Assembly (NCBI RefSeq): GCF_004349235.1
Contig: NZ_SMKY01000079.1
Coordinates: 1 to 32,718 of the forward strand
Direction: 5' to 3'
From: Actinomadura darangshiensis
GTDB taxonomy: Bacteria; Actinomycetota; Actinomycetes; Streptosporangiales; Streptosporangiaceae
DNA length: 32,718 bases
This document shows positions 7,854 to 14,690 of the stretch, piece after piece (positions within the stretch are counted from its first letter, which is position 1; the number at the start of each line of letters is the position of its first letter). The notes under the pieces are model-generated. The model was not told the DNA's origin, ran no database searches, and worked only from the letters and a program-made list of their open reading frames with translations. The translations under genes and the position numbers were made by a program.

Positions 7854-8546
7854 ATGGCGCCTAAGATCAGCAAGGATCAACTCCTCGTCCGCATGGACAT
7901 GTACCTTTCGGAAAGGTACCTGAACCTGCACAACACCCTGGTCGGCGTGGCCCTTGGCATAGCGGGCCTGGCCGCGGCCAACCTGCTCAGCGCCTCCGGC
8001 GACTACGAGCACTACCAGACCGCGTTCTGGATGCTCTGGGTCGCCAGCCTGCTCGCCGTCGTCGTGGCGTACGCGGGCACCGTCATCGGCTCGGTCCTGC
8101 TCCCCGCACAACCCCCGGAGATGCTGGACCTGCTCATCCCGCTCGCACTGGGAATCTTCGAGTTCCTCCTCTTCGGGCTGCTGGCGCACAAGGTCACGGG
8201 GTTGACCGATCCCTCCAGAGTGACGTTCGCATGGTTCATCGCCTTCACGGCCTTCGCCCTCACCGCGGCCGGAGCGATCGGGCGGGCCTACTGGATCATC
8301 AAGCCCGACACCTTCTCCTCGGACGCGGCGCCTGCGGTCGACGAATACCGCAGCGGACTGCGCCGGGACATCTCCTCGGCCATGCTGCTCGCGACGGTGT
8401 CGCTCACCAGCGCATTGATCGACGTCTGGGCGCGCCCTTCCGTGATCCGAAGCGAGGTGTTCGCCGGTCTGCTCGTCGCGGGCTTCATCGGCGCCCTGAT
8501 AACCCACGAACTAACCGCCAAAAAGCTCCGCGCCGCAATCACCTAG
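7854..8546 (+). CDS. Uncharacterised six-helix integral membrane protein
   Basis: The 230-residue product has about six hydrophobic segments, near residues 25-46, 57-83, 90-115, 122-146, 175-192 and 205-222. A short charged N-terminus (K-D-Q-L-L-V-R-M) and a basic C-terminus (K-K-L-R) frame them. I recognise no family motif. The longest loop, at about 147-174, is hydrophilic. ATG 7854 has no good ribosome binding site; ATG 7893 is an alternative but would remove conserved-looking charged residues. The gene stands alone between a terminator and a convergent gene for a one-pass ligand-binding protein, with which it might work. That link is only positional. Confidence 0.65.
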   Translation: MAPKISKDQLLVRMDMYLSERYLNLHNTLVGVALGIAGLAAANLLSASGDYEHYQTAFWMLWVASLLAVVVAYAGTVIGSVLLPAQPPEMLDLLIPLALGIFEFLLFGLLAHKVTGLTDPSRVTFAWFIAFTAFALTAAGAIGRAYWIIKPDTFSSDAAPAVDEYRSGLRRDISSAMLLATVSLTSALIDVWARPSVIRSEVFAGLLVAGFIGALITHELTAKKLRAAIT

Positions 8547-8548
8547 AC

Positions 8549-8563
8549 GGCCCAGCCCTGGCC
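8549..8563. terminator. Weak hairpin between convergent genes
   Basis: GGCCCAG and CTGGCC pair with one bulged base just after the membrane-protein stop. It is short and lacks a T-run, so it is only a candidate terminator in the 138-base convergent gap. The rest of that gap shows nothing I can name. Confidence 0.25.
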
Positions 8564-8684
8564 GCTCATCAGCCTGCCGATGATCGTGTTGGGACCATCG
8601 GTCGGGGCTATTGCGCGACGAGGCCCGCCGGCGTCCGGCACCGAGGTACCTCCCAAGTGACGTGCGCTCGGAAGCGGGCGAGGT

Positions 8685-11333
8685 TCAGCGGGTGCAGGGC
8701 GATTTCTGGTTCTTGCCTGACTGCTTCTGCGTGTACGCCCCGCATGCGGTGACGGCCTTCGGGGCGTCGCCGAGCTGGCGGAGCAGGACGAGTGTCTTGT
8801 CGACGGGCGGGGCGTTGTTGCCGTGTTCGTAGACGACGTAGCCGGTGGCGCCGTTGAAGGTGACGCCCGCGCCGAGGATGCTGAGGACGGACTCGCGGGA
8901 GATCGACTTGTCACGCACGTTCGCCTGGTCGATGGCCTGGGACAGGACATGGAAGGCGTCATAGGAGACGGCGGAGTGGCCGTCCTGCACCCAGGGGTCG
9001 GTGCCCTTCGTGGTGTCTTCCACGAACGCGGTGTAGTCGCTGACGAACTGGCGGGTCTTGATACTGGCGCGCGAGTCCGTGGCGGGCAGCCGGTGGGCGG
9101 AGTAGTACAGCCGCAGCCAGTTCTTGTCGCTGTAGGCGCCGGTCTGGGCGACGTTCGTGAGTTCGTTGCCGCCGAGGACGGTGATGTCGTCGTCGATACA
9201 GGTGCCCTGGGTGTCCATGGCCTCGATGAAGGCGGTGAAGTCGCGGGCGCGCGCCGACCAGTACACGACGGACTTCGGCTTCGCCTTGAGCGCCTTGCAC
9301 AACTGGCGCGCCAGTTCGCCCGCGCTGGACAGGTTCGGCGCGCTGATCGACGGCGCGGGCTCGAAGGCGCTGTCCTGGTTGAAGTTGAACACCTCGGCGG
9401 TCCCGGGGAATTCGGCACGGAACTTGTCGGCGAGGCTGCGGCTGTAGAGATCCGTGGAGCTCTCGATGACCAGGGCGTGGCGGGCGGGGGAGCATTCGTC
9501 GCCGGAACCATGGCCGGCCACGATGTTCTTCTTGCTCGCGAAGTCCGCCTCGATGCGCGCCTCGGTCGAGTTGGCCGGGGTGAAGGGCCAGTAGGTGAGG
9601 CTCGCGTTCCCGGTCAGCATCTCGTCGGCGGTCGCCGTCGTGCCGATCGTGGGGATCTTCGCGGCGCCGAGCACCTGCAGCGCGGCTTGGGTCTCGTCCC
9701 GGCTCTGCGCGTACGCGAGGACGCCGACGACCTTGGTGTAGTCCTTGGCGCTCTTGGTCGGGCTCTCGGCACGCACCTGCGCGGCGAGCTTCTTCGCCTC
9801 CGGCACCGCGTTCTGGAATGCCCGTCCGGTGGGCCGGACCTCGACGCGCAGGGGGACGGCCGAGTCATTCGATACCGCGTCGTCGAGCAGCTTCAGCTGC
9901 CACATCGCGATTCCGCGCAGCTCAGGGATCGTGCCGTCGAAGCGCGTCTCGTTCTCGTCCGTCGGGACGCTGGACACGAACGCCACCACCGTCCGGACGG
10001 TCCTGCCCTTCGCCGCGTCCCGCTCGGCCCGTGCGTTCTGCTCGCCGATCTCCCGGAGGGCCGCGTCGTACCAGCCCTTGGAGTCGATCGGAATCGGCTC
10101 GGCCCGCGCCGACTCGGCGACCGACCCGGCACCACCGACGCAGTCGTGGTCGGAGATGAAGTACCTCAGCACGGCGAAGCCCGCGGCGATCACGGCCAGG
10201 ACGACCAGGCAGGCGATGATCGTGTCCGGGACCCTTCGGCTGAACCTGAACGTCTTCGGCTTGACCGTGGGCAGTTTGAAGGCCGGCCGGGTCATGGAGT
10301 CCTCGGTGAAGGACGCCAGGGCGGGGGGCCCGCCGTGCTCGAAGAACCGCTGGCCCGCCTGTACGAAGGTGACCTCGGCGGGATCGCCCAGGTCGGCCAG
10401 CAGGCCGGCGGACGGCCGTCCCACGGCGATGACGAGCGGACCCGGCTGCCGTTCGTCAGGGCAGGTCTGGTGGACCGAGCGCAGGAAGCGCTCGGCGGCC
10501 GTGACGCCCTCTTCGTCGGAGGGCGGCAGATCCACGATCAGGACGGGGCGAGCGGTCCGCCGCCGCCGGCCGGGCAGCAGGCCGCCGATCGCCGGCGTGC
10601 GCAGGTCGGCCCGGAGGGCTCTGAAAAGGAGACGGTCGATCTGACCGAGTGCTTCCGGATGTTCCGAGTTGTTCTGCAGTTGGGAGGCCCACCCGGCGCC
10701 CTCGACGTCCATCATCCGGAAGAGTTTCCCGCCGGACCCACTGGTCTCCTGTTCGCGCACCCATCTCCGCGTCTTGCGGGAGGTCCACCCGGCCCATACT
10801 CGCCGGGGTGCCCACTGCACGAACGACAGCCAGCCGACTTTCGCCAGAAAGCCTCGGAAACCGCCGACGTCCGGGGCCTCCATCCTGGTGAAGCGCATCA
10901 GGCCGCTGCGCTCGGAGTGCTGCTTGGCGGCGTACAAACGCAGATTGTCGTGCTGCGGCCCCTCTTCCCAGGCATTGGGATTATGCCGGACGTATGCGAC
11001 GAGGTCTCGGGCGACACGGAAGTGTCGGTACCTGTCCGGCGTCATGTGTTCAGGCGCGCCGATCGACAGTTTGTTTCCGGCGGTCTCGGCAAGCAGCGTG
11101 GCAGCGCCCGCGACGGTCAGGTGAACGTACGGAACGCGCTTGCCGTTGTCGTCGAGCAGGCTTTTCAGCGCTTCGATGACACGGCGCCTGCCGTCCTCGC
11201 TCCCCGTTTCCGGCACGCGCAGGATGAAGAGCGGCGGACTGGTCTCAAGGATCGACCGGTTCTGGTCATCGGGCGCCACCGCCGTCCGGAAGTTGCCGAC
11301 GAAGTCCTTCAGCCGGTCATCGGGGAAATTCAT
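8685..11333 (-). CDS. Single-pass membrane protein: unknown cytoplasmic domain fused to an extracellular LivK-type (Peripla_BP_6) binding domain
   Basis: ATG 11333 is chosen because ACAGGAG lies just upstream; an ATG 54 bases further up has no such signal. The 882-residue product has three parts. Residues 1 to about 370 are soluble and Arg-rich, with alternating strands. They include LFILRVPET, V-L-I-V-D-L-P-P-S-D-E and LVIAVGRPS, an order reminiscent of a P-loop NTPase Walker B and sensor strand, but I find no Walker A. One transmembrane helix (TIIACLVVLAVIAAGFAVL) follows a basic stretch. The remaining 460 or so residues form a type I periplasmic-binding fold of the branched-chain amino acid receptor kind (VVGVLAYAQSRDETQAA, IPTIGTTAT, ALVIESSTDLYSRSLADKF, VLGGNEL, SYDAFHVLSQAI), with six cysteines for disulfides. 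A ligand-sensing receptor is the natural reading. No kinase, cyclase or effector motif is visible. Confidence 0.8.
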   Translation of the reverse strand: MNFPDDRLKDFVGNFRTAVAPDDQNRSILETSPPLFILRVPETGSEDGRRRVIEALKSLLDDNGKRVPYVHLTVAGAATLLAETAGNKLSIGAPEHMTPDRYRHFRVARDLVAYVRHNPNAWEEGPQHDNLRLYAAKQHSERSGLMRFTRMEAPDVGGFRGFLAKVGWLSFVQWAPRRVWAGWTSRKTRRWVREQETSGSGGKLFRMMDVEGAGWASQLQNNSEHPEALGQIDRLLFRALRADLRTPAIGGLLPGRRRRTARPVLIVDLPPSDEEGVTAAERFLRSVHQTCPDERQPGPLVIAVGRPSAGLLADLGDPAEVTFVQAGQRFFEHGGPPALASFTEDSMTRPAFKLPTVKPKTFRFSRRVPDTIIACLVVLAVIAAGFAVLRYFISDHDCVGGAGSVAESARAEPIPIDSKGWYDAALREIGEQNARAERDAAKGRTVRTVVAFVSSVPTDENETRFDGTIPELRGIAMWQLKLLDDAVSNDSAVPLRVEVRPTGRAFQNAVPEAKKLAAQVRAESPTKSAKDYTKVVGVLAYAQSRDETQAALQVLGAAKIPTIGTTATADEMLTGNASLTYWPFTPANSTEARIEADFASKKNIVAGHGSGDECSPARHALVIESSTDLYSRSLADKFRAEFPGTAEVFNFNQDSAFEPAPSISAPNLSSAGELARQLCKALKAKPKSVVYWSARARDFTAFIEAMDTQGTCIDDDITVLGGNELTNVAQTGAYSDKNWLRLYYSAHRLPATDSRASIKTRQFVSDYTAFVEDTTKGTDPWVQDGHSAVSYDAFHVLSQAIDQANVRDKSISRESVLSILGAGVTFNGATGYVVYEHGNNAPPVDKTLVLLRQLGDAPKAVTACGAYTQKQSGKNQKSPCTR

Positions 11334-11516
11334 CGAGGCTCCTGTCCAGGGTGTGCGCCCTTGGAGCCAAAAGCTGCCCGACACCATGACTGTCCGTCAA
11401 GCGGTTTCCTACAATCCGTGCTGATCAAGAGAATTCGAGCCCATTCGATGCACCGTGCTGCTTTCGGCAGTATTGGATGCACGGCTGGGGAATTCGAGGC
11501 CGTCCGGATATCGCGG

Positions 11517-11529
11517 GGCCTCACAGGCC
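11517..11529 (-). terminator. Short hairpin overlapping the DUF664 stop codon
   Basis: GGCCT and AGGCC form a five-base-pair stem around a three-base loop that includes the stop codon of the last gene of the adenosine deaminase operon. It may end that transcript, but the stem is short. The remaining 187-base gap up to 11334 should also hold the promoter of the 882-residue gene, where TTGACG is visible on the minus strand without a convincing -10. Confidence 0.3.
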
Positions 11530-12063
11530 GCGGGCGCCGTCCAGGCGTTCGCGGAGGAGGTCGGCGTGGCCGTTGTGGCGGGCGTACTCCTCGATCATGT
11601 GGATGAGGACCCAGCGCAGCGAGACCCGTCCGCGCCATGGGTCGTGGCCTTCGACGTCGAGGTGGGGTGCCTCGGCGATGTAGGTGTTGGAGAAGTCCAC
11701 CTCCTCCCGCCAGGCCCGCCATGCGCCGGCGATGACCTCGGCGTCCGGGGCGGCGCCGTCGAACTCGCCGTCGGGGTCGTTGTCCGATGAGAAGCGGGGT
11801 GGGGTGTCATGGCCGGCCAGAACTGTCCGGAACCAGCGGCGCTCTACGTCCGCCAGGTGCCGGACGAGTCCCAGCAGCGACAGCGTCGAGGGTTCCACCG
11901 ACCGCCGGGCCGACTCGGCGCCAAGGCCCGCGCACTTCAACTCCAGCGTCGCCCGCTGTGCGGTGAGGGTGTTGGTGAGCATCGTCCGCTCGTCCCCGAC
12001 GGCGGGGAAGGCGAAGCGGCCGCCGTCCTCGCCGCCGAAGATCTCGCTTCTTCTCGGGCTCAC
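11521..12063 (-). CDS. DinB-like / DUF664 family protein
   Basis: The 180-residue product has the DUF664 layout: G-D-E-R-T-M-L-T, then QRATLELKCAGL, S-T-L-S-L-L-G-L-V-R-H-L-A-D-V-E-R-R-W-F, and finally W-V-L-I-H-M-I-E-E-Y-A-R-H-N-G-H-A-D. The three well-spaced His residues of these helices match the metal-binding triad of the DinB/YfiT superfamily. Several relatives are thiol-dependent (mycothiol) S-transferases, but no specific reaction can be assigned. GTG 12063 overlaps the upstream GNAT stop as GTGA, which fixes the start and makes it the last gene of the adenosine deaminase operon. Confidence 0.85.
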   Translation of the reverse strand: MSPRRSEIFGGEDGGRFAFPAVGDERTMLTNTLTAQRATLELKCAGLGAESARRSVEPSTLSLLGLVRHLADVERRWFRTVLAGHDTPPRFSSDNDPDGEFDGAAPDAEVIAGAWRAWREEVDFSNTYIAEAPHLDVEGHDPWRGRVSLRWVLIHMIEEYARHNGHADLLRERLDGARGL

Positions 12064-12695
12064 CGCGTGGCGGTGTGGCGGGCGACGCCTTCGTGGAGGC
12101 GGGCGCGGCGGTCCGGCCATTCGGGGGCGATGATCGAGTACATCGCGGAGTCGCGCAGGCGGCCCTGCTCGCCGGGGGCCCAGGAGCGGGACCAGTTGCG
12201 GAGGACGCCTTCGAACCCCGCGCCGACGCTCGCGATCGCGGCACGGGAGCGCTGGTTGCGGGCGTCGGTCTTGAGATCGACGCGGTCGACGGTCCAGTGC
12301 GTGAAGGCGTGGTCGAACAGCAGCAGCTTGGCCTCGGCGTTGATGCCCGTGCCCTGGGCCGAGGCCGCGAGCCAGGTGAAGCCGATCTCGATCGCGGAGA
12401 GGCCGGTGCGGTCCGGGCGCAGGCGGGGATCCCAGTAGGCCGTGGCGCCGACCGCGCGGCCGGTCCGGGTGGAGATCTGGGCGTAGGGGGCGAGGCGTCC
12501 GGCGTCGGCGCGGGCGAGTTGGGCCTTGATGTAGTCGTCGATGTCTGTTTGGTCGGGCACCCAGGTGAACTCGTAGGAAGAACGGTCTTCTTCGGCGGCG
12601 GTCGCCAGGTCGGCGGTGTGACGAAGTTCCAGCGGCTCCAAGCGGACGAGGTCGCCCTCAAGGACCGGGGCCGTCAGCGCGAATGGGGTGGCCAA
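12060..12695 (-). CDS. GNAT family N-acetyltransferase (RimJ/RimL-like)
   Basis: The product of 211 residues (214 from the alternative GTG) has the RimJ/RimL-type GNAT pattern: L-T-A-P-V-L-E-G-D-L-V-R-L-E-P-L at the start, I-E-I-G-F-T-W-L as the beta4 strand, A-S-A-Q-G-T-G-I-N as the acetyl-CoA-binding loop, and K-T-D-A-R-N-Q-R-S-R-A-A-I. Substrate is unknown; an amino group on a protein, antibiotic or small molecule is usual. TTG 12695 has AGGAG eight bases upstream and is preferred. GTG 12704 overlaps the GntR stop (GTGA), but there the Shine-Dalgarno sequence would overlap the start codon itself. It is co-transcribed with gntR and the adenosine deaminase gene. Confidence 0.85.
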   Translation of the reverse strand: MATPFALTAPVLEGDLVRLEPLELRHTADLATAAEEDRSSYEFTWVPDQTDIDDYIKAQLARADAGRLAPYAQISTRTGRAVGATAYWDPRLRPDRTGLSAIEIGFTWLAASAQGTGINAEAKLLLFDHAFTHWTVDRVDLKTDARNQRSRAAIASVGAGFEGVLRNWSRSWAPGEQGRLRDSAMYSIIAPEWPDRRARLHEGVARHTATR

Positions 12696-12700
12696 TCGTG

Positions 12701-13471
12701 TCACTCCTCTCGGGACCCGTGATCGATGGTGGTGCGGGTGAGGTGCAGGCCGATCCCGTAGCCGGTGATGATCGTCAGGGTGTAGGCGTCGATGGGGGTG
12801 TGGGCCGCGTCGTAGGCGACGCCGGTGATGGCCAGTGCCGGGTCGCCGGGGGACGCGCCGCAGCGGTCGGCGGTGTCGGCGTCCAGGACGGCCGGTTCCA
12901 GGCGTTGCAGGCTTTCGGCGACCGGGCTTCCGGCCAGCGTCAGCGCGTCCACGATGGTCGGGCTCGCGGCGAGCACCTCGGGGGTGATGCGCTCGGCGAC
13001 GGCCTGCGGGATGAAATCGGCTGCTACGCCGTAGGGGGTGCCGAGGCGAAGGCGGGTGGCGCGGTAGCGGATCACCGGCGCGCCGGCCGGGATCTTCAGG
13101 CGGGCGGCCAGTGCCTCGTCGGCCGCGATGGTGTCCGACGTGCGGTCCGGCTCCTGGACGTGATGGGCCTCGTCGTCCAGGTCGTCGAGGAAGCCGGTGT
13201 AGACCGGGCCCGAGCGCGGCGACAGGGGCTCGATGGGCAGCCGGTCGGCGACGAAGTTGCCCGAGCCGCGCCGGCTGGTGACGTACCCGGCGTCGCGGAG
13301 TTCGGCCAGCGCCTGGCGGACGGTGCTGCGGCTGGCCGCCATGACGGCGGCGAGGTCGTCCTCGCTGGGCAGCCGCCGGCCGGGGGTGTAGTGCCCGGCC
13401 AGGATGCGGCCCTTGAGGGACATCGCTATGCGGACGTACAGCGGCCGGTCGGGTCCGGGCGGGCGCGCCAT
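12701..13471 (-). CDS. GntR family regulator, HutC subfamily (UTRA effector domain)
   Basis: The 256-residue protein has a GntR winged helix-turn-helix at residues 8-72 (G-R-R-L-P-S-E-D-D-L-A, S-R-S-T-V-R-Q-A-L-A-E-L). A UTRA small-molecule domain follows, at about 90-250. HutC-type members are usually repressors released by a pathway metabolite. ATG 13471 is preferred over the longer frame because upstream codons overlap the deaminase tail and lack the family start; GAGAGGA lies about ten bases before it. It sits directly behind the adenosine deaminase gene. The tandem palindromes at 14513-14555 in front of that operon, with TGGT/ACCA cores resembling GntR-family operators, are its likely binding sites, so it may also govern the divergent dioxygenase operon. 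Confidence 0.92.
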   Translation of the reverse strand: MARPPGPDRPLYVRIAMSLKGRILAGHYTPGRRLPSEDDLAAVMAASRSTVRQALAELRDAGYVTSRRGSGNFVADRLPIEPLSPRSGPVYTGFLDDLDDEAHHVQEPDRTSDTIAADEALAARLKIPAGAPVIRYRATRLRLGTPYGVAADFIPQAVAERITPEVLAASPTIVDALTLAGSPVAESLQRLEPAVLDADTADRCGASPGDPALAITGVAYDAAHTPIDAYTLTIITGYGIGLHLTRTTIDHGSREE

Positions 13472-13487
13472 TGAAGGGGTCCTCTCG

Positions 13488-14498
13488 TCACGGAGCGATC
13501 TGATCGAGTTCGCGCCGGACGGCGGACCTGATCTCAGCGGGCGCGTATGAGGCTTGCAGCGCCGCGTCTTGGACGTCCAGCAGTGCCTGCCGCGTGAACC
13601 CGTGCAGGTCATGGGCGGCGCGCAGTTCGGCGTTCAACGTGGTCTGGAAGTAGGCCGGGTCGTCGGTGTTGATCGTTACGACCACGCCCGCCCTCGCCAG
13701 CTCGCCCAGCATGTGGCTTTCCAGGTCCTTGACGAGCTTGAGGACGACGTTCGAGGTGGGCGCCACTTCGAGCGGAATCCGCCGTTCGGCCAGCCACGCG
13801 ACCAGCGCCGGGTCGTCCACGCAGCGGATTCCGTGCCCGATCCGGTCGGCCTTCAGCGACCGCAGCGCGCCCCAGATGCTCTCCGGGCCGGCGGTCTCCC
13901 CGGCATGCGGAAGCGAGGCCAGCCCACCCGCCTTCGCCTTGGCGAACGACGAAGCGAACATCTCGGGCGGGAACCCGTGTTCCACACCGCCCAGCCCCAG
14001 CCCGACGACCCCCTGCGGGGCAGTGCGTCCCAGCAGGAAGTCCACGGTGAAATGAGAGTCCGGGGCCTCCGTCTCCCGTGAGATGTCGCAGATCCAGCCG
14101 ATCTCCACCCCGTGCTCGTCCCGCGCCCGCCGCCGCCCCTCGTCCAGGCCGGCGACATACTCCTCAAGCGCGACGCCCCGACGGTGATGCTGGAACGGCG
14201 TCGTGGTGACCTCCGCGTACCGGACGTTCTGCGCCGCAAGCTCGGCGGCGAGCGCGAGGGTGGCGTCCGCGAAGTCCTCGGCGCCCCGCAGCACGTCCAG
14301 CCCGGCCAGAAACAACCAGGCGAAGTCGTCGAACCCATCGAACCGATACAGGTCACCTAGCTGTTCCGCAGACCCGACCCCCAGATCGACCCCGTGGCGC
14401 CGCGCCAACGCGAACAACGTCGCCGGCCGCAACGACCCCTCCAGATGCAGGTGCAGCTCTACCTTGGGCAGCCCCTGAATCCACTCCCCGATATCCAT
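13488..14498 (-). CDS. add: Adenosine deaminase (or adenosine-deaminase-family purine/aminodeaminase)
   Basis: The 336-residue enzyme should deaminate adenosine or deoxyadenosine to inosine in purine salvage. Visible motifs are the zinc ligands in V-E-L-H-L-H-L-E-G-S (from about residue 13), L-P-H-A-G-E-T with the catalytic Glu and zinc His, D-R-I-G-H-G-I-R, P-T-S-N-V and the final zinc/catalytic Asp pair in T-I-N-T-D-D-P. Length is typical of bacterial enzymes. GGGGGTCGAG precedes the ATG. It is the first gene of an operon with gntR, GNAT and DUF664 genes. Family relatives acting on other amino-purines exist, so strict adenosine specificity is probable but not proven. Confidence 0.92.
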   Translation of the reverse strand: MDIGEWIQGLPKVELHLHLEGSLRPATLFALARRHGVDLGVGSAEQLGDLYRFDGFDDFAWLFLAGLDVLRGAEDFADATLALAAELAAQNVRYAEVTTTPFQHHRRGVALEEYVAGLDEGRRRARDEHGVEIGWICDISRETEAPDSHFTVDFLLGRTAPQGVVGLGLGGVEHGFPPEMFASSFAKAKAGGLASLPHAGETAGPESIWGALRSLKADRIGHGIRCVDDPALVAWLAERRIPLEVAPTSNVVLKLVKDLESHMLGELARAGVVVTINTDDPAYFQTTLNAELRAAHDLHGFTRQALLDVQDAALQASYAPAEIRSAVRRELDQIAP

Positions 14499-14512
14499 CT
14501 CGACCCCCGATC

Positions 14513-14555
14513 TGTGTGGTCAACCATACACGTCACTTGTCTGATGAACCATACA
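14513..14555. promoter_or_regulatory. Tandem 18-bp operator-like palindromes between divergent operons
   Basis: Site 1 (14513-14530) is TGTGTGGT-CA-ACCATACA, matching at 7 of 8 arm positions. Site 2 (14538-14555) is TGTCTGAT-GA-ACCATACA, matching at 6 of 8. The right arm AACCATACA is identical in both and repeats at a 25-base period, about 2.4 helical turns. The TGGT/ACCA core resembles GntR-family operators. The pair lies 15 bases upstream of the adenosine deaminase start and upstream of the dioxygenase -35 box. A perfect 12-base palindrome, ACAAATATTTGT (14553-14564), abuts site 2. Confidence 0.6.
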
Positions 14556-14590
14556 AATATTTGTCCACCCGGTGGCGGCGTACCGGTCGG

Positions 14591-14620
14591 TTGACAGGGT
14601 TGATCGAGCGCTGTTCTACT
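14591..14620 (+). promoter_or_regulatory. Promoter of the Rieske dioxygenase operon
   Basis: A perfect TTGACA at 14591-14596 is followed after 18 bases by TCTACT at 14615-14620 (4 of 6 consensus). This places the transcript start near 14627 and leaves a leader of about 65 bases. The leader contains two small palindromes, CTGT-GGT-ACAG (14636-14646) and CAGA-AA-TCTG (14644-14653). Confidence 0.5.
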
Positions 14621-14690
14621 GGCCAGAGGATTGCTCTGTGGTACAGAAATCTGGCCGACCGGGAGGCGAGTTCGTGGGGAGACGTCGCAG

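Noticed and set aside
8823..11606. 927-codon open frame on the plus strand opposite the receptor gene
   Set aside because: Low-complexity Arg/Gly/Val composition and no motif, whereas the minus strand encodes a transmembrane helix and a recognisable binding fold with a ribosome site.
14636..14653. Small palindromes CTGT-GGT-ACAG and CAGA-AA-TCTG in the dioxygenase leader, considered as a fourth CAGAA-N5-TTCTG site
   Set aside because: Half-site spacing is wrong for the 15-bp motif and palindromes of ten or eleven bases are common by chance.
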